From positions 4,877,501 through 4,941,500 of the forward strand of contig CM070617.1 of NCBI GenBank assembly GCA_036346255.1: a stretch of 64,000 nucleotides of DNA. The letters run 5' to 3'. Made by a program: the position numbers and the translations under genes. Every line of letters starts with the position of its first letter. The first letter of the stretch is position 1. This stretch comes from Ampelocalamus luodianensis. Lineage: Eukaryota; Streptophyta; Magnoliopsida; Poales; Poaceae. Positions 1-10,389 of the stretch are shown one piece after another. The notes beneath the pieces were generated by a model that saw only the letters and a list, made by a program, of their open reading frames with translations, ran no database searches and was not told the origin of the DNA.

Positions 1-1952
1 GAAGACGGTGATATGGTTATTGATGAGGAGAGAGCAGGTCTTGAAGCAAGAACGGCTCAAGCTGTTGAAGAATTAAAATCTGCGTTGTCAAGCCAGTATG
101 TGCCCTCTATTTAATTTCCATATGTGTTAACATAAGCCATTTTTCTTGAGACAATTTTAATAGCTTGAATATTATAGACCCATCTCCTTTTTTTTTGCAA
201 TCCAGAGAAACCCACCGCCTATAACTAACTGTTTGGTTCGTGATTAGTTTCCTGTATTTTGTTTACAGGAGATCAAAATTCATCATATAATGTTTGGTTA
301 TGGTGCATGGGAAGAATAATTTGCATTATCTCTTAAACCTCCCATTCTATTGTATCCCAAAAACCTATGCTGCCATTGTTATGATTCACAGACATGAACC
401 AAATGACACCTTAGTTTGTTAGAGATCCTGTTTTATTTACCTGACTTATAGTTTTTTTCCACTCTGAAGATATACATCTATAAGTTGTATGGGGCAGAAG
501 GTTTGCTTCAAACACTTCTAACTTTAAAATTTTTACTACGAGAAAATGATAGCACATATAGAAAGTGCTCAGATTTTGGAGTGTATTCTACAACCTTTTG
601 ATGCTTCTTGCTTCTTAGGGGGAAAGGGGCTCAGAAGAAGAAGACAGAGGTGCTTCGTGCTTTGAGACGGTTGTTGTCACAGTCTGAAGTACCTCCGATT
701 GAAGCAGCAATTAAAGCTGGAGCGGTCCCTCTTTTAGTGCAGTATCTGTCCTTTGGATCGTCAGATGAACAGGTTGATCATGTTGCACCAATTGTGCCCA
801 TAGTTCTAATAAGAAAAATAAAACTGAGTTCAGTTTTCTATTTACCTGGATAGCTTCCTTGCTATCTATTTGCTTTTATAAAGATGGATGTGTTCATCGT
901 TCGCATTGTATTTGTTTTGCTATACTCATTTGGACATTTTTCTCTTATGGAGATTATGGATGCTTTTATTGCAGTTGCTAGAGGCAGCTTGGTGCCTTAC
1001 AAACATAGCTGGGGAACCAGAAGAAACAAAATCCTTGCTGCCCGCATTACCACTGCTTATTGCTCACCTTGGTGGTTGGTTTTCTTTCCTTTGTTCTTCA
1101 ATGTTCATTTTCATCCCCATTAGGAAAATATTAGTCTTAGTCCTTTGTAACACACGTTTCTCAAGAACGACGGGTCGGTAGATATTTGTCTGCAGTTCGG
1201 CTGGATGTTGGAACTTTGGTTATATTAAAAATGTTAATCGATCTATGTTTGTTAGAGAAGAGCTCCACACTTGTTGCTGAGCAATGTGCATGGGCCATTG
1301 GTAACGTTGCTGGTGAAGGAGCAGAGCTGAGAAGCACATTACTCGCACAAGGTGCTTTGTGGCCTCTTGCCCGCTTAATGCTTTCAAGCAAGGGTTCTAC
1401 AGCAAGAACTGCTGCTTGGGCATTGTCAAATCTCATCAAGGTTATATCTCTTGTTCTGATTGTGTGTCTCAGGTTTCTTATGTCACAGTTATCCTTTTAC
1501 CAAGAGCTTTTTTTTAGGAATTAGGTGGGCTTAAGCATAAGCTCAAAGTGGTGATAAAGCTTAAGCCCTTCCGAGAAGGATACTAATGAAGGGTTTTCTT
1601 GAAGTTTAAGCCATATTTTCCCTCAACAAAAGTTTGAGCCATATTTCTATTGAAATGCTTAAGCCCCTTCCCAAAACATTTTATGAAATGCGTAGCTTAT
1701 GAGGTTTCTAGAAGCTGAACCCATTCAAACAGATCCTAATCAGCCTGATATATATGCATGTAGCCATGTAGTTATTGACCAAGCATCATTTTACTAAAAC
1801 GTTTGTTTCTCTTATAACCCAGGGCCTGATCCCAGGGCTGCAAATGAGCTTATTAGCATCGAGGGTGTGCTAAATGCGATCACGAGGAACTTGGAAAAGG
1901 CGTATGTCTCTTGATGGGCATCTTTTTATTGCATTGCATTTCAATTTATTTT

Positions 1953-3278
1953 GAGTAAATTTGGTCAATGCCATCGCAATCACTCACGACTTGCGAAATA
2001 CCATCGTGAAAGGCACGCACTGCCAAATGACATTGCGAACGCCACAAAATCTGGAAAATACCATTGCCGTCATGTTTTCCGTCCAAAGGACGTGGAATAA
2101 CCTTTCATACAATGTTGGTCCCACTTGTCACTCAATCTTCGAATCTCATCCATCCATCTCAAAAAGAGGTTAAATCTCTGCCACTCTTTCTCCTCTTTCT
2201 TTCTCCTCTCTTCTTTTCTCCCATTCTTTCTCTGCTAATTGCTGAACCAAGGAGGTAGGAGGCTGGCCACCATTCTTGTACAGCAATGGTCGCTGCCATC
2301 CGTGGGTTGCCGCTACTCATGGCCACCGGTGCTGGTCACAGGTCGTCCCCGTGCAGCAAGTCGCAAGCGAGGCCGCGAGTGGCGTTGTCAGGCGCGTTGG
2401 TTGTCTGCGGCGAACAGTTGTCCACGAGCCGGTGAGGGGCGTGAGCATGTGGATGGCACGACACGATGTAGGGGCACAAGGGAGCAGATCGTGTGAGGAC
2501 AAGGCACTAGGGTGTCGACGAGGTGGGATGTGGTCACGACAACACGGCCGCTGCCGCTGCTCCACCATGCTCGCCATGCTCTCGCTGTGAGCTTGCGTGT
2601 GCGTGGCGGAACAATGCCGACCTCCACCACCCAAACCAAGCACATACTATCAGCTTCCCCTTCACTCACTGATGCTCACAAGCCCAGCTGTTGGTTGCCA
2701 TCTTCGAAGGAGCCTTGCCGTCTTCAAGCTCGATGGCATCCGTGCGCCACGACTAATGCTAGGCCGCCATGGCCATCTTCCTCCTTCACCAACCACGTCA
2801 CCAACTCCATCTCGACGTGTTATGCTCTCTAACCCCTCGACCTGCCAGCTTTATCACCGAAGCAACCGCCGACGAGCTCCCTTGTTTTAGTGCACCACCG
2901 CCTTCATCGAACCATTCTGGCCACCTCCGACCGCTACAACTCAAGCCCGCCACCAAATATGGGTCTGGCTCGCCATGTTCTACCCCATGCTCACTCTCCT
3001 TTGCCGCACCATCACCGGAGCTCGGCATTCCACCGTGCTCACTCGCCGCCATGGAGCTTGGATTGTGCATTTGGTCGAAATGTCCAGGGAAAAAATTGGG
3101 ATTTAGGTCAATTTTTCTCCCCCAACATCAGACCTAACAGTTGTTGGTGATGGAACCCTCACGACAGGGGCATTTCAAAGAATTTTAAGCATTCACAATG
3201 GCATTTGGCAGTGTGTGGTGTTTGCAATGGTATTGCGCAAGTCGCGAGCGATTGAGATGGCATTGACCAAATTTACTC
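1953..3278. mobile_element. non-autonomous TIR DNA transposon, MULE-like, in an importin intron
   Basis: The ends read GAGTAAATTTGGTCAATGCC and its reverse complement. The inverted similarity continues, with mismatches, for roughly 90 bp. The element is flanked by a perfect 8-bp target duplication TTTATTTT at 1945-1952 and 3279-3286. The 1.3-kb interior is GC-rich and has no transposase; the open frames inside overlap on both strands and show no recognisable protein. Long TIRs and a G-rich first base suggest a Mutator-like element, although 9 bp is the usual MULE duplication, so a hAT relative is possible. Confidence 0.85.
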
Positions 3279-4122
3279 TTTATTTTACTCTTCAATTAGT
3301 TGAATTTCTAAAATTCAAGTAGAGACATGCTTGTTCTGATGTTGGCTTCTTAATCATTACAAAAGGGACCTGTTATTTGTTCTTACTTCTTACAGTTCCA
3401 TACAGAACATTCTTTAGATTCACTGACTGTGCTTTGTAACTTGCCTGCACTGTATGATCATAATGTTGGCTTGTAACAGCAGTACTTCCTTCCAATCTCT
3501 TCATTTGTTAGTATCATGTGCCATGTTGTATTTGCTGGACAGTTGGTACTGTTTTTCTTTTGCAGTTGCTTTAGTCCTGGTTATATGTTTTAGGTATTTG
3601 TAAAATGTATAAATGGCATGGAATACATTTAACTAAATTTTTATCGAAGTTACTGCATGTTTTTGCTCATTACTGCCACTGATGAGTTAGTTTTGGATCC
3701 TTCAGGGATGAAGAACTAGCAACTGAGGTAGCGTGGGTAGTGTGGTCTATCTTTCAGCACTTTCAGAAAAAGCTATCAGCTTAATAGTAAGAAGTTCTGT
3801 GCCTCAATTGCTTATTGGACGCCTGCTGACATCTGAGAACTTGCAGTTACTCATTCCGGTATTATCTGTTTTTCTCTATGGAATAGTGTTCCTTGTGCTT
3901 ATTCACACTTTTGGTGCTTTCCCTGAAATGAATTGAACACCTATTAGTATTATTTGACATTGTATATCATAGTTAACTACTGCTCAGCAAACTGATCTAT
4001 TTCTTTAAGAGGGACACCTCTTAGTTCGAACTTCAAACTTCCATAGCCTTGTGTGGAGCCTGGTTATCAAGTTCATATCCAACATATGAGCTGGTCATGT
4101 CTTATAGAGAGGCATCAGTTTA

Positions 4123-5014
4123 TTGATGAGAGGTTGCGATGGCGACATGAGTCCTTGTAGATCATTGCTTCAACACGCGGTTGCGGCAAACTCACCGATT
4201 GTTGCGGCGGGCATAACAACAACCCCGTTGGCCACGACGCATTTCGGCGGTGGGCCACGGCGAACCAGCGACACCATAGCGAACTATCGTAAAGATGCTG
4301 ATAATGATTTACAATTGATGTATAGTTATTCTAAGGATATTTTGTTCTCAGTTATTGTAGAATTCTGCCCTTAGTATTAAACATGTAAGCAGCGTGTGTG
4401 ATTCACAGCACAGGCAAATTGATACTTCTACTTAAAATTAGGTACTTACACCTTTCTCGTGAAACAACTCGTTTAGGAAATCTCCGATGTATGCATCATC
4501 TTCAACGTCGTCTTCATCGACTCCATCAGGTTGTCTAGTAGGGATAGCTCGGCAGCAGAAGCCGTGGTGTTGGCTCTGATACCAAATGTTATGAATCTTA
4601 GTTCATAACGGGGTAAATACCGTCGAAGAAGAAGTAAGGCGGCGCGGCTTTGGAGATTAGACTATAGACTGAGATGATAGAACCTTGGGAGGGAGACTAG
4701 ATTAATTTATCTTTCTTGCTTGATTGATAATGGATACATGCTATCCCTTTTTATAGGGATGATTCGACTTAACTTTTAAGAAATAATCCATAAGGAAACA
4801 TATCTCTAACAATCCAATTCAATAATAACTCGCCTAACCAATAGATAGATTCCTAAATAATAAACTTTTCTAATAATCGAGGGGTTATTACTGTTCATGC
4901 ATGAACAGTAATAACCCCTCGATTATTAGAAAAGTTTATTATTTAGGAATCTATCTATTGGTAACCTATCACGTGAACAGTAACCCGTCACGTGAACAGT
5001 GCCCGCCCATGACA
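4123..5014 (-). mobile_element. truncated short LTR retroelement (same family as 41897-43124)
   Basis: 4587-5014 is an LTR (TGTTATGAAT...CATGACA). It is preceded on the plus strand by GGCTCTGATACCAAA, the reverse complement of a plant TGGTATCAGAGCC primer binding site, so the element reads on the minus strand. 4123-4285 matches the internal sequence of the complete copy at 42330-42500 (GGTTGCGATGGCGACATGAG against GGTTGCGATGACGATATGAG). The other LTR is absent, and 4290-4440 does not match the complete copy, so the element is rearranged. It sits where an importin exon is missing. Confidence 0.75.
4837..4962. repeat. perfect 126-bp palindrome (63-bp arms) in an LTR
   Basis: Read base by base, position i pairs with 9799-i over the whole stretch, with the centre TGTTCATG/CATGAACA at 4899/4900 and no spacer. 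The left arm is ordinary LTR sequence, also seen near 42180-42230. The right arm is its exact inverted copy, so this is an inverted duplication of the last part of the LTR. Confidence 0.93.
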
Positions 5015-5617
5015 CCTTATTGTTGGAAACAATATCACAGATTAGTTCGCTACCCTTAGTCACCAATTATATAAGAGCACCATGTTTCATTTGTGATTAT
5101 ATTTATAAATTATTGTGAGTTAACAGTTTGTCTTCCGGAGAGGGTGTTAGTTCTGCAAGTACTAACTAAATATTGTTCTCAGATCAAGCCTTGTCAAGTC
5201 TTATAAAATGTTTGAAGAGTGACAATAGGGTTCTCAGAAAGGTCTGGTTTCCTTTGCTGGTTCAACTTCACTTACTTAGACTTGGGCAACACATACTGTT
5301 CTCTGATTTACACACACAAATTTGTGAATTGCTTATGTAGGAGGCGTCGTGGGCACTGTCAAATATAGCAGCAGGCAGTTTCGAGCACAAGCAAATGATT
5401 TTTACCAGTGAGGCCACGCCTTTGTTGATACACCTCCTGACAGGTGCACAATTTGACATTCGTAAGGAAGCGGCTTACACCCTGGGCAATCTGTGTGTTG
5501 TCCCAGCAGGAAGTGGTGAACCCGTAAATATAATTGTCGAACATTTAGTCTCAATCATAGACGGTGGAGCCCTTCCAGGAATAATAAATTTGGTCAGATC
5601 TGCTGATATAGAGCGCG

Positions 5618-5639
5618 CAAGAATTGGGCAAGAATTGGG
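5618..5639 (+). repeat. 11-bp tandem duplication causing a frameshift
   Basis: CAAGAATTGGG occurs twice in tandem. Removing one copy restores an importin-like frame (ARIGLHFLEL) up to the splice donor at 5658. Confidence 0.85.
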
Positions 5640-5964
5640 CTTCATTTCCTGGAACTGGTGAGGAAATCTTACTGCCTTTAGCTACTTCTATTTCATACCT
5701 GAAACCCCAATTCATTTTGCAAGCATTGTCGCTGAAAATGCAAGTTGTATCTTCTTCCAGTGGCATGTAGGCTACATTAAGAACTGGATACCATTTTGCA
5801 GGTCATGAGGGGATACCCCAATGGACAAGGTCCAAAGCTTGTGGAGAGGGAGGATGGCATCGAGGCTATGGAGAGGTTTCAGGTTCCACGAGAACAAGGT
5901 GATGAGGAACATGGCCAATGGGTTGGTCGATAAATATTTCGGCGAGGATTATGGCCTCGAGTGA

Positions 5965-6611
5965 GTTGCTGCTGCCATTCATACACCTTGGTGAACTCAC
6001 TGCAGCTGCTAATGGATTCGAATTGTGAAGTGCATTCTTATGCAATACTGCCAATACTGGAACATAAGGATGTGCAAATTGGAGCCTGGTTGCCCTGTAG
6101 ACATTGACATTGATGTTATGGGTGTTACTGTTAGAAATGTGAAGGCGTGAAGTGAGTTGTAGCTTTGGATAGTACAAGTGAAATGTCGACCAGATCAAAT
6201 CGGAATCGTGTATCCCCTGCCTTTGCATTGGAAATGTCGATCAAATCGGAATCGTGCCTTTGCATTGGCAAAGGCCGAGGGAAACAGTTCCCTGCCGTTG
6301 AGTCCGTATTGGTCGTTGGATCAAGCTTACATCTTAGAGAATTGCTGAAAAATCGTAGACCGGCCAGTTGCCGCAGTAATTTGAACAAGATGTTGCAATA
6401 TCCACTTGTTATGTGAAAAAATTGTAGATTATGCGGGTTGGCGAACACTTGTAACACGGTAATATTGCAAGTGCAAGTTCGTACCTATTAAGTGTTTAAA
6501 CATCTCTTTTAAATTATTGGTAATCTGCAAGATTTGTGATCATAGTTACAGTAACAGGACAGTTTCTAGTTCAGGAAGTTACGGCGGCACCAACAAAAGG
6601 GGAAAAAAAAA
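5965..6611. other. intergenic region between convergent genes
   Basis: This holds the presumed 3' flanks of the importin locus and the THA8-like gene. The only structure seen is an imperfect tandem duplication at about 6183-6272, in which a roughly 50-bp unit containing AATCGGAATCGTG and GCCTTTGCATTGG is present twice. No gene was recognised. Confidence 0.6.
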
Positions 6612-7376
6612 TCACTTGTTGGATGCAGTCGTCTTGGTCCTTTCGCTCGCGGGCATTTCGTCGAGCAGGTCCCTGGCCGGCGGCGAGACCCTGACCTCCC
6701 ACTCGGCGAAGTCCGCCTCCACCTCCGCCGCCTCCGCGTCCAGCCCCAGCCGCCTCAACCCCCTCGCCATCACCCTGTACATGTACTCGTCCGCCTCGCA
6801 GCCTCCCCTCCTCACCGCCGCCTCGTACACCAGCCACGCCGCGCGGCCCCTCCCCTTCGCCACCAGCGCGCGCACCAGCCTCGTCAGCTTGTACACGTCC
6901 TCCTCCCCATCCACGAACCCGCCGCCCCTCTCCTTCTCCTCGAGGAACGCCTCCACAAGCGCGTCCACGGCACCGGCGGCGGCCTCGGAGGGCGGCGAGG
7001 AGGAGACGAACGTGGCGTAGAGCGCCGGGTCAGGCCGGTACCAGGGCTCGGCGCGGGCCACGTGGAGCGCGGCGAGGGCGAGGGACCAGTGGCCCTGGCG
7101 CTGTAGCTCGGCCATGGCGGCGACGAGGTCAGGCTTGAGGAGACGGCCGAGGGAGGCGGCGGCGGCGGCGGCGGCCGGGGAGCGGTCGGCGGAGGTGAGG
7201 CGCTTGAGGGACTGGACGGCGTGGATGGCCTCCGTGGAGAGGGAGCGGCCGCGCTGGAGCGGGCCGCGGTTATCGCGCGGGCCGCAGGTGATGGGCCTGG
7301 GCATGAGCTGGGCGTTAGGTCTGGGCTTTGGTCGTAGGGTGGGTGTGGTGCGCGTGAAGAAGAGGAGGGACGCCAT
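6612..7376 (-). CDS. THYLAKOID ASSEMBLY 8-like PPR protein, plastid- or mitochondrion-targeted
   Basis: Single-exon gene of 254 aa, the usual size of this small PPR family, whose members bind organellar RNA and assist splicing of group II introns. The first 35 residues are rich in S/T/R/P and lack acid residues (MASLLFFTRTTPTLRPKPRP), as expected of an organelle transit peptide. Next comes the family hallmark RGRSLSTEAIHAVQSLKR, then a helical-repeat region with LVRALVAKGRGRAAWLVYEA and DEYMYRVMARGLRRLGL, consistent with PPR helices. A GCC-rich alanine tract follows the hallmark. The start was chosen because it gives the transit peptide and no earlier in-frame ATG was noted. The gene converges on the importin locus, and its upstream side faces the MULE at 7611. 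Plastid versus mitochondrion cannot be decided here. The frame is intact. Confidence 0.88.
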   Translation of the reverse strand: MASLLFFTRTTPTLRPKPRPNAQLMPRPITCGPRDNRGPLQRGRSLSTEAIHAVQSLKRLTSADRSPAAAAAAASLGRLLKPDLVAAMAELQRQGHWSLALAALHVARAEPWYRPDPALYATFVSSSPPSEAAAGAVDALVEAFLEEKERGGGFVDGEEDVYKLTRLVRALVAKGRGRAAWLVYEAAVRRGGCEADEYMYRVMARGLRRLGLDAEAAEVEADFAEWEVRVSPPARDLLDEMPASERTKTTASNK

Positions 7377-7610
7377 GGGAGGCGAGAGTGGAAGCTGTCT
7401 CGAGTGGAGGGTGGAGACTGGAGACTGGAGCAGAAGGTTGGCTTCGAGGAAGCGATGATCTTTTTGAGGATTTTTATGGATAGCTTGGGAGCCGTTTGAT
7501 CCTTCTCATCATTCGGGCTATGTGGACGTACTGCAGTTTCGGGTTGTATGCTTGTGCAGTGGAAAGCTTATAGAAACACCAATTTTTTCCTGTAAAAAGT
7601 GTAAAATAAC

Positions 7611-9961
7611 GGGGATGGATCATAACATGATCTTAGTTGACATTAATCACACACACACATGACCGGTGGCCGGCGTTGTCGAGGCTCGGCGGGCGGCGGT
7701 ACTTCTGTCTGTGGCGTTGGAGCGTGGTCTTGTCGGCGTGGTCCTATGGCGGCTATTATGCCGCCTGTGGCATTGGCCGGCGGGGGCGATGGAGTCGGGG
7801 GCCTCGGGCGCGGAGGGAGAGGGAGAGGGAGAGGGAGAGGAGGAGGCTGAGGGAGGAGGCCGACGGCCGGCGCTTAGGGAGGAGAGGCCGAGAGGGAGAG
7901 GTGAGGAGCTGAGGAGACGACACAACACTGCGTGGGAAGGCCAAAGGGCAAGGGGAGCTGGGGAGGAAGAAAAGAAGAAAGGGTAGAGGCAGCGTGGGCA
8001 GGCGGGCAAGAGCGTATGGCAGAGCACGCGGCGTGGGCGGCAGCGGCCGAAGCGAGCTTACCCAGCGGCGGGCGGCGATCTGCTGCGTGAGGAGCGAGGC
8101 GCGCGAGAGGTAGGCTCGTGGGCTGGCCTTGGCCCGACGGGCTAAACGGGCTCAGGCTGGCCCGGCCCGGCATGAATGCCCGACGAGCCGTGCTTGGGCC
8201 GCCACCCCGGCACGTGGACCGGCCTGGCACAACACGAATAGTAGCCGAGCCGAAATGGGCCTTGCCGGGCCGGGCCGCCCATTTGGCAAGCTCTAGTTGA
8301 CATTCATCAAAATGCCACAAAAAACAATGCAATAGATCTTATACCATAACTTTAGTTGCAATCTTTATATTTTGCCATTTCTAGGATATTTTAATGATTT
8401 TTTATTTCTTTTACTTTTTCTATGCAGACGAAATGACCTTCGTGCCCTTGCCACTCGTCACTCCACCCCTCCCGCACCTCCCATGGTCCCACCTCGCCAC
8501 TCCCACCCCACATCGACACCCTCTGGCGTGGGCGGCGATCTCGCGAGGAGGCGAGGCGGCGAGAGTAGGCTCGTGGGTGCGCCTTGGCCCGACCAGAGCT
8601 AAGCGGGCTCGGTGGCCCGGCCGCGCATGAATGCCCGACGAGCCGTGCTTGGCCGCCACCGTACGTGGGACCGTGGACGACGGCACACAACACGAATAGT
8701 AGCCGAGCCGAATGGGCCTTCTTGCGGCCGCGCCATTTGGCAAGCTCTAGTTGACATTCATCAAATGCCACAAAAAACAATGCAATAGATCTTATACCAT
8801 AACTTTAGTTGCAATCTTTATATTTTGCCATTTCTAGGATATTTTAATGATTTTTTATTTCTTTTACTTTTTCTATGCAGACGAAATGACCTTCGTGCCC
8901 TTGCCACTACGTCACTCCACCCCTCCCGCACCTCCCATGGTCCCACCTCGCCACTCCCACCCCACATCGACACCCCCTCTGTCGTCCCCCTCGTCCCGCT
9001 CCCTCTCGCCGACCTCCTTTCGCATCTATGGTCTCCGCCCTGCGCTCCCCTCCTTCCACCACTTCCCTCATCCACCTCCTCTGGTCCTGCCGCTTCCTCC
9101 TCCTCTTCGTCGCCCTCCCCTCCTCTTCTTCATCCTCTTCGTCTCCCTTGGCGGCGCCTCCTCCCTCCGCCTATTCGCCTCGTTGCCGGCAACGAGGCGG
9201 ATTCCTAGCAGAGGGAGTCAAGCTTCCACCCGGGTAGGGAGACGGCGACGCCTTCAAGACGACTCTCTTTGTTGCGGCCGACAGCCACCAGGGACAGTGA
9301 GCCGAGGCTGATGGGCTCCTTGCTCGCCACCTTCACCGCGTCGACGACACCACCGCCGGCCTAGGCGCCGGAACGATGGTTATCTCCGATAGCTAGCTAC
9401 TCCTTTCCATCTCCCTGCTTCCTATGCGGCGTTGGAACCTGGAGGATTTTTCTTGTGTGTGTATGCTAATGCTAGTACTATGCAATGCAATTTGCTTCTC
9501 TTCAGATTGATTGGGTTTGGTTTACTGCGCGAGAAGTGAGAGAGCGATGGGCTCGGTTCTCTGCTAGGTGGCCGAGGACGGCGAGGCGGGCGGAGATCTC
9601 GTGGGGGTCGCGGTGGAGGGGGCGACGGAAGACGCAGCAGGGTGGCTGCGAAGGGAGCATCGGAAGGAATTGGAGGATGCGTTGGTGGGGGTGAGGCGGT
9701 GGGAGAAGGAGAAGTTGGCGGCGGCGAGCTGGTGGAAGGTGAGGAGGAGGGGGAGGTCGGGAGGGAGTCGCGGAGATAAGGACACGAAGTTCATTTTGCC
9801 TGCATAGAAAAAGCAAAAAAAAAAAAAGAAATCATTAAAATATCCTGGAAATAGCAAAATATAAAGATTGCAACTAAAGATGTGGTATAAGATCTATTGC
9901 ATTGTTCTTCGTGGCATTTTGATAAATGTCAACCAAAGTTGTGGTATATTATCAATTCCCC
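7611..9961. mobile_element. non-autonomous Mutator-like element with duplicated inner TIRs
   Basis: The outer ends begin GGGGATGGATCATAACATGA on the left and, as reverse complement, GGGGAATTGATAATATACCA on the right, sharing AGTTGACATT-type sequence inside. The flanks are TAAAATAAC (7602-7610) and TAAAATAAT (9962-9970), an 8/9 match to a 9-bp MULE target duplication. The right TIR (about 9775-9961) is the inverted complement of about 190 bp at 8288-8480, and that stretch is repeated at about 8750-8945. The interior is GC-rich and includes purine-rich (GAGGGA)n near 7815-7850. No transposase was seen. The overlapping open frames on both strands look like composition artefacts. Confidence 0.8.
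8071..8990 (+). repeat. tandem duplication of about 460 bp inside the MULE
   Basis: Copy 1 (about 8071-8530) and copy 2 (about 8531-8990) both run from GGCGGCGATCT through CGACGAGCCGTGCTTGG, CAATGCAATAGATCTTATAC and CTATGCAGACGAAATGACC to CCCCACATCGACACC. The AT-rich TIR half is almost identical between copies. The GC-rich half differs by many 1-3 base gains and losses, either real decay or sequencing trouble in GC-rich DNA. Confidence 0.85.
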
Positions 9962-10389
9962 TAAAATAATTGTTTAGTGAAATCGTATAGAGATCAAGTC
10001 CAAAAAATGCAGCAGTAAACAAAGAACAAGGCACCCAATTCTGATGTGCTGTAACAAGGTAGCACAAAGTTACCTACAGATTCAGTCGAGAAGATTTTTT
10101 TTACTTGTTTCATTATATATAGCATTTACAGAAGATAAATGGACACACATCCTCCAACTGCAGCCAAGCAGAGAAGAAAGAAAGAAAGAATTCAGCCAAT
10201 GAACCGACGATACAGAAGTAGAGGCCACACGATCCAAGATCCAACCGGAAATGTAAACACTCCATGCCTTGTACGCTTCCCCAGTTCCTTCCAAACGGAA
10301 CCAATCCTCTCCAGTCTCGAGTCCCAAACTGCCATTGGCTCTCGCTCGGAGTAGAGTACTTGTACTCCATTGACCCGTCGCAAGCACCA
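9962..10389. other. intergenic, upstream of the carboxypeptidase locus
   Basis: No gene was seen. There is a short AAGAAAG purine run near 10173. An ATG at 10264 is in frame with the downstream carboxypeptidase but leads through sequence without signal-peptide character. Confidence 0.4.

Larger units (their letters stand above)
1..5964 (+). pseudogene. importin subunit alpha / ARM-repeat protein (IMPA9-like), decayed, 5' end outside window
   Basis: Importin alpha carries NLS cargo through the nuclear pore with importin beta; the locus matches the divergent IMPA9-type branch by ARM-repeat content. Exons recognised by reading frame and GT/AG sites: 1-95, 619-772 (QKKKTEVLRALRRLLSQSEV), 975-1070 (EAAWCLTNIAGEPEE), 1256-1440 (EQCAWAIGNVAGEGAELR), 1823-1901, 3706-3858, 5183-5241 (LSSLIKCLKSDNRVLRK), 5341-5657 (EASWALSNIAAGSFEHKQ), 5802-5964 (intended end ...FGEDYGLE). 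Lesions: a 2-bp insertion in the GTGTGG tract near 3733; an 11-bp tandem duplication at 5618-5639; one extra G in the last exon near 5882. The exon that should link LLIP (3858) to DQALSS (5183) cannot be found; a retroelement fragment occupies that interval. The shifted frame meets TGA just after the 5657/5802 junction. ARM-family membership is clear. Loss of full-length function is inferred; a truncated transcript remains possible. Confidence 0.85.

Noticed and set aside
2239..3150. Overlapping open frames inside the first MULE-like element
   Set aside because: No conserved motif, and they occur on both strands at once; most likely non-coding filler.
6517..7020. Plus-strand open frame of 167 codons rich in Ser/Ala
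   Set aside because: Shadow of the THA8-like gene on the minus strand.
7637..9311. Several open frames inside the MULE
   Set aside because: They overlap on all frames, follow the simple GC-rich or purine-rich composition and have no motif.
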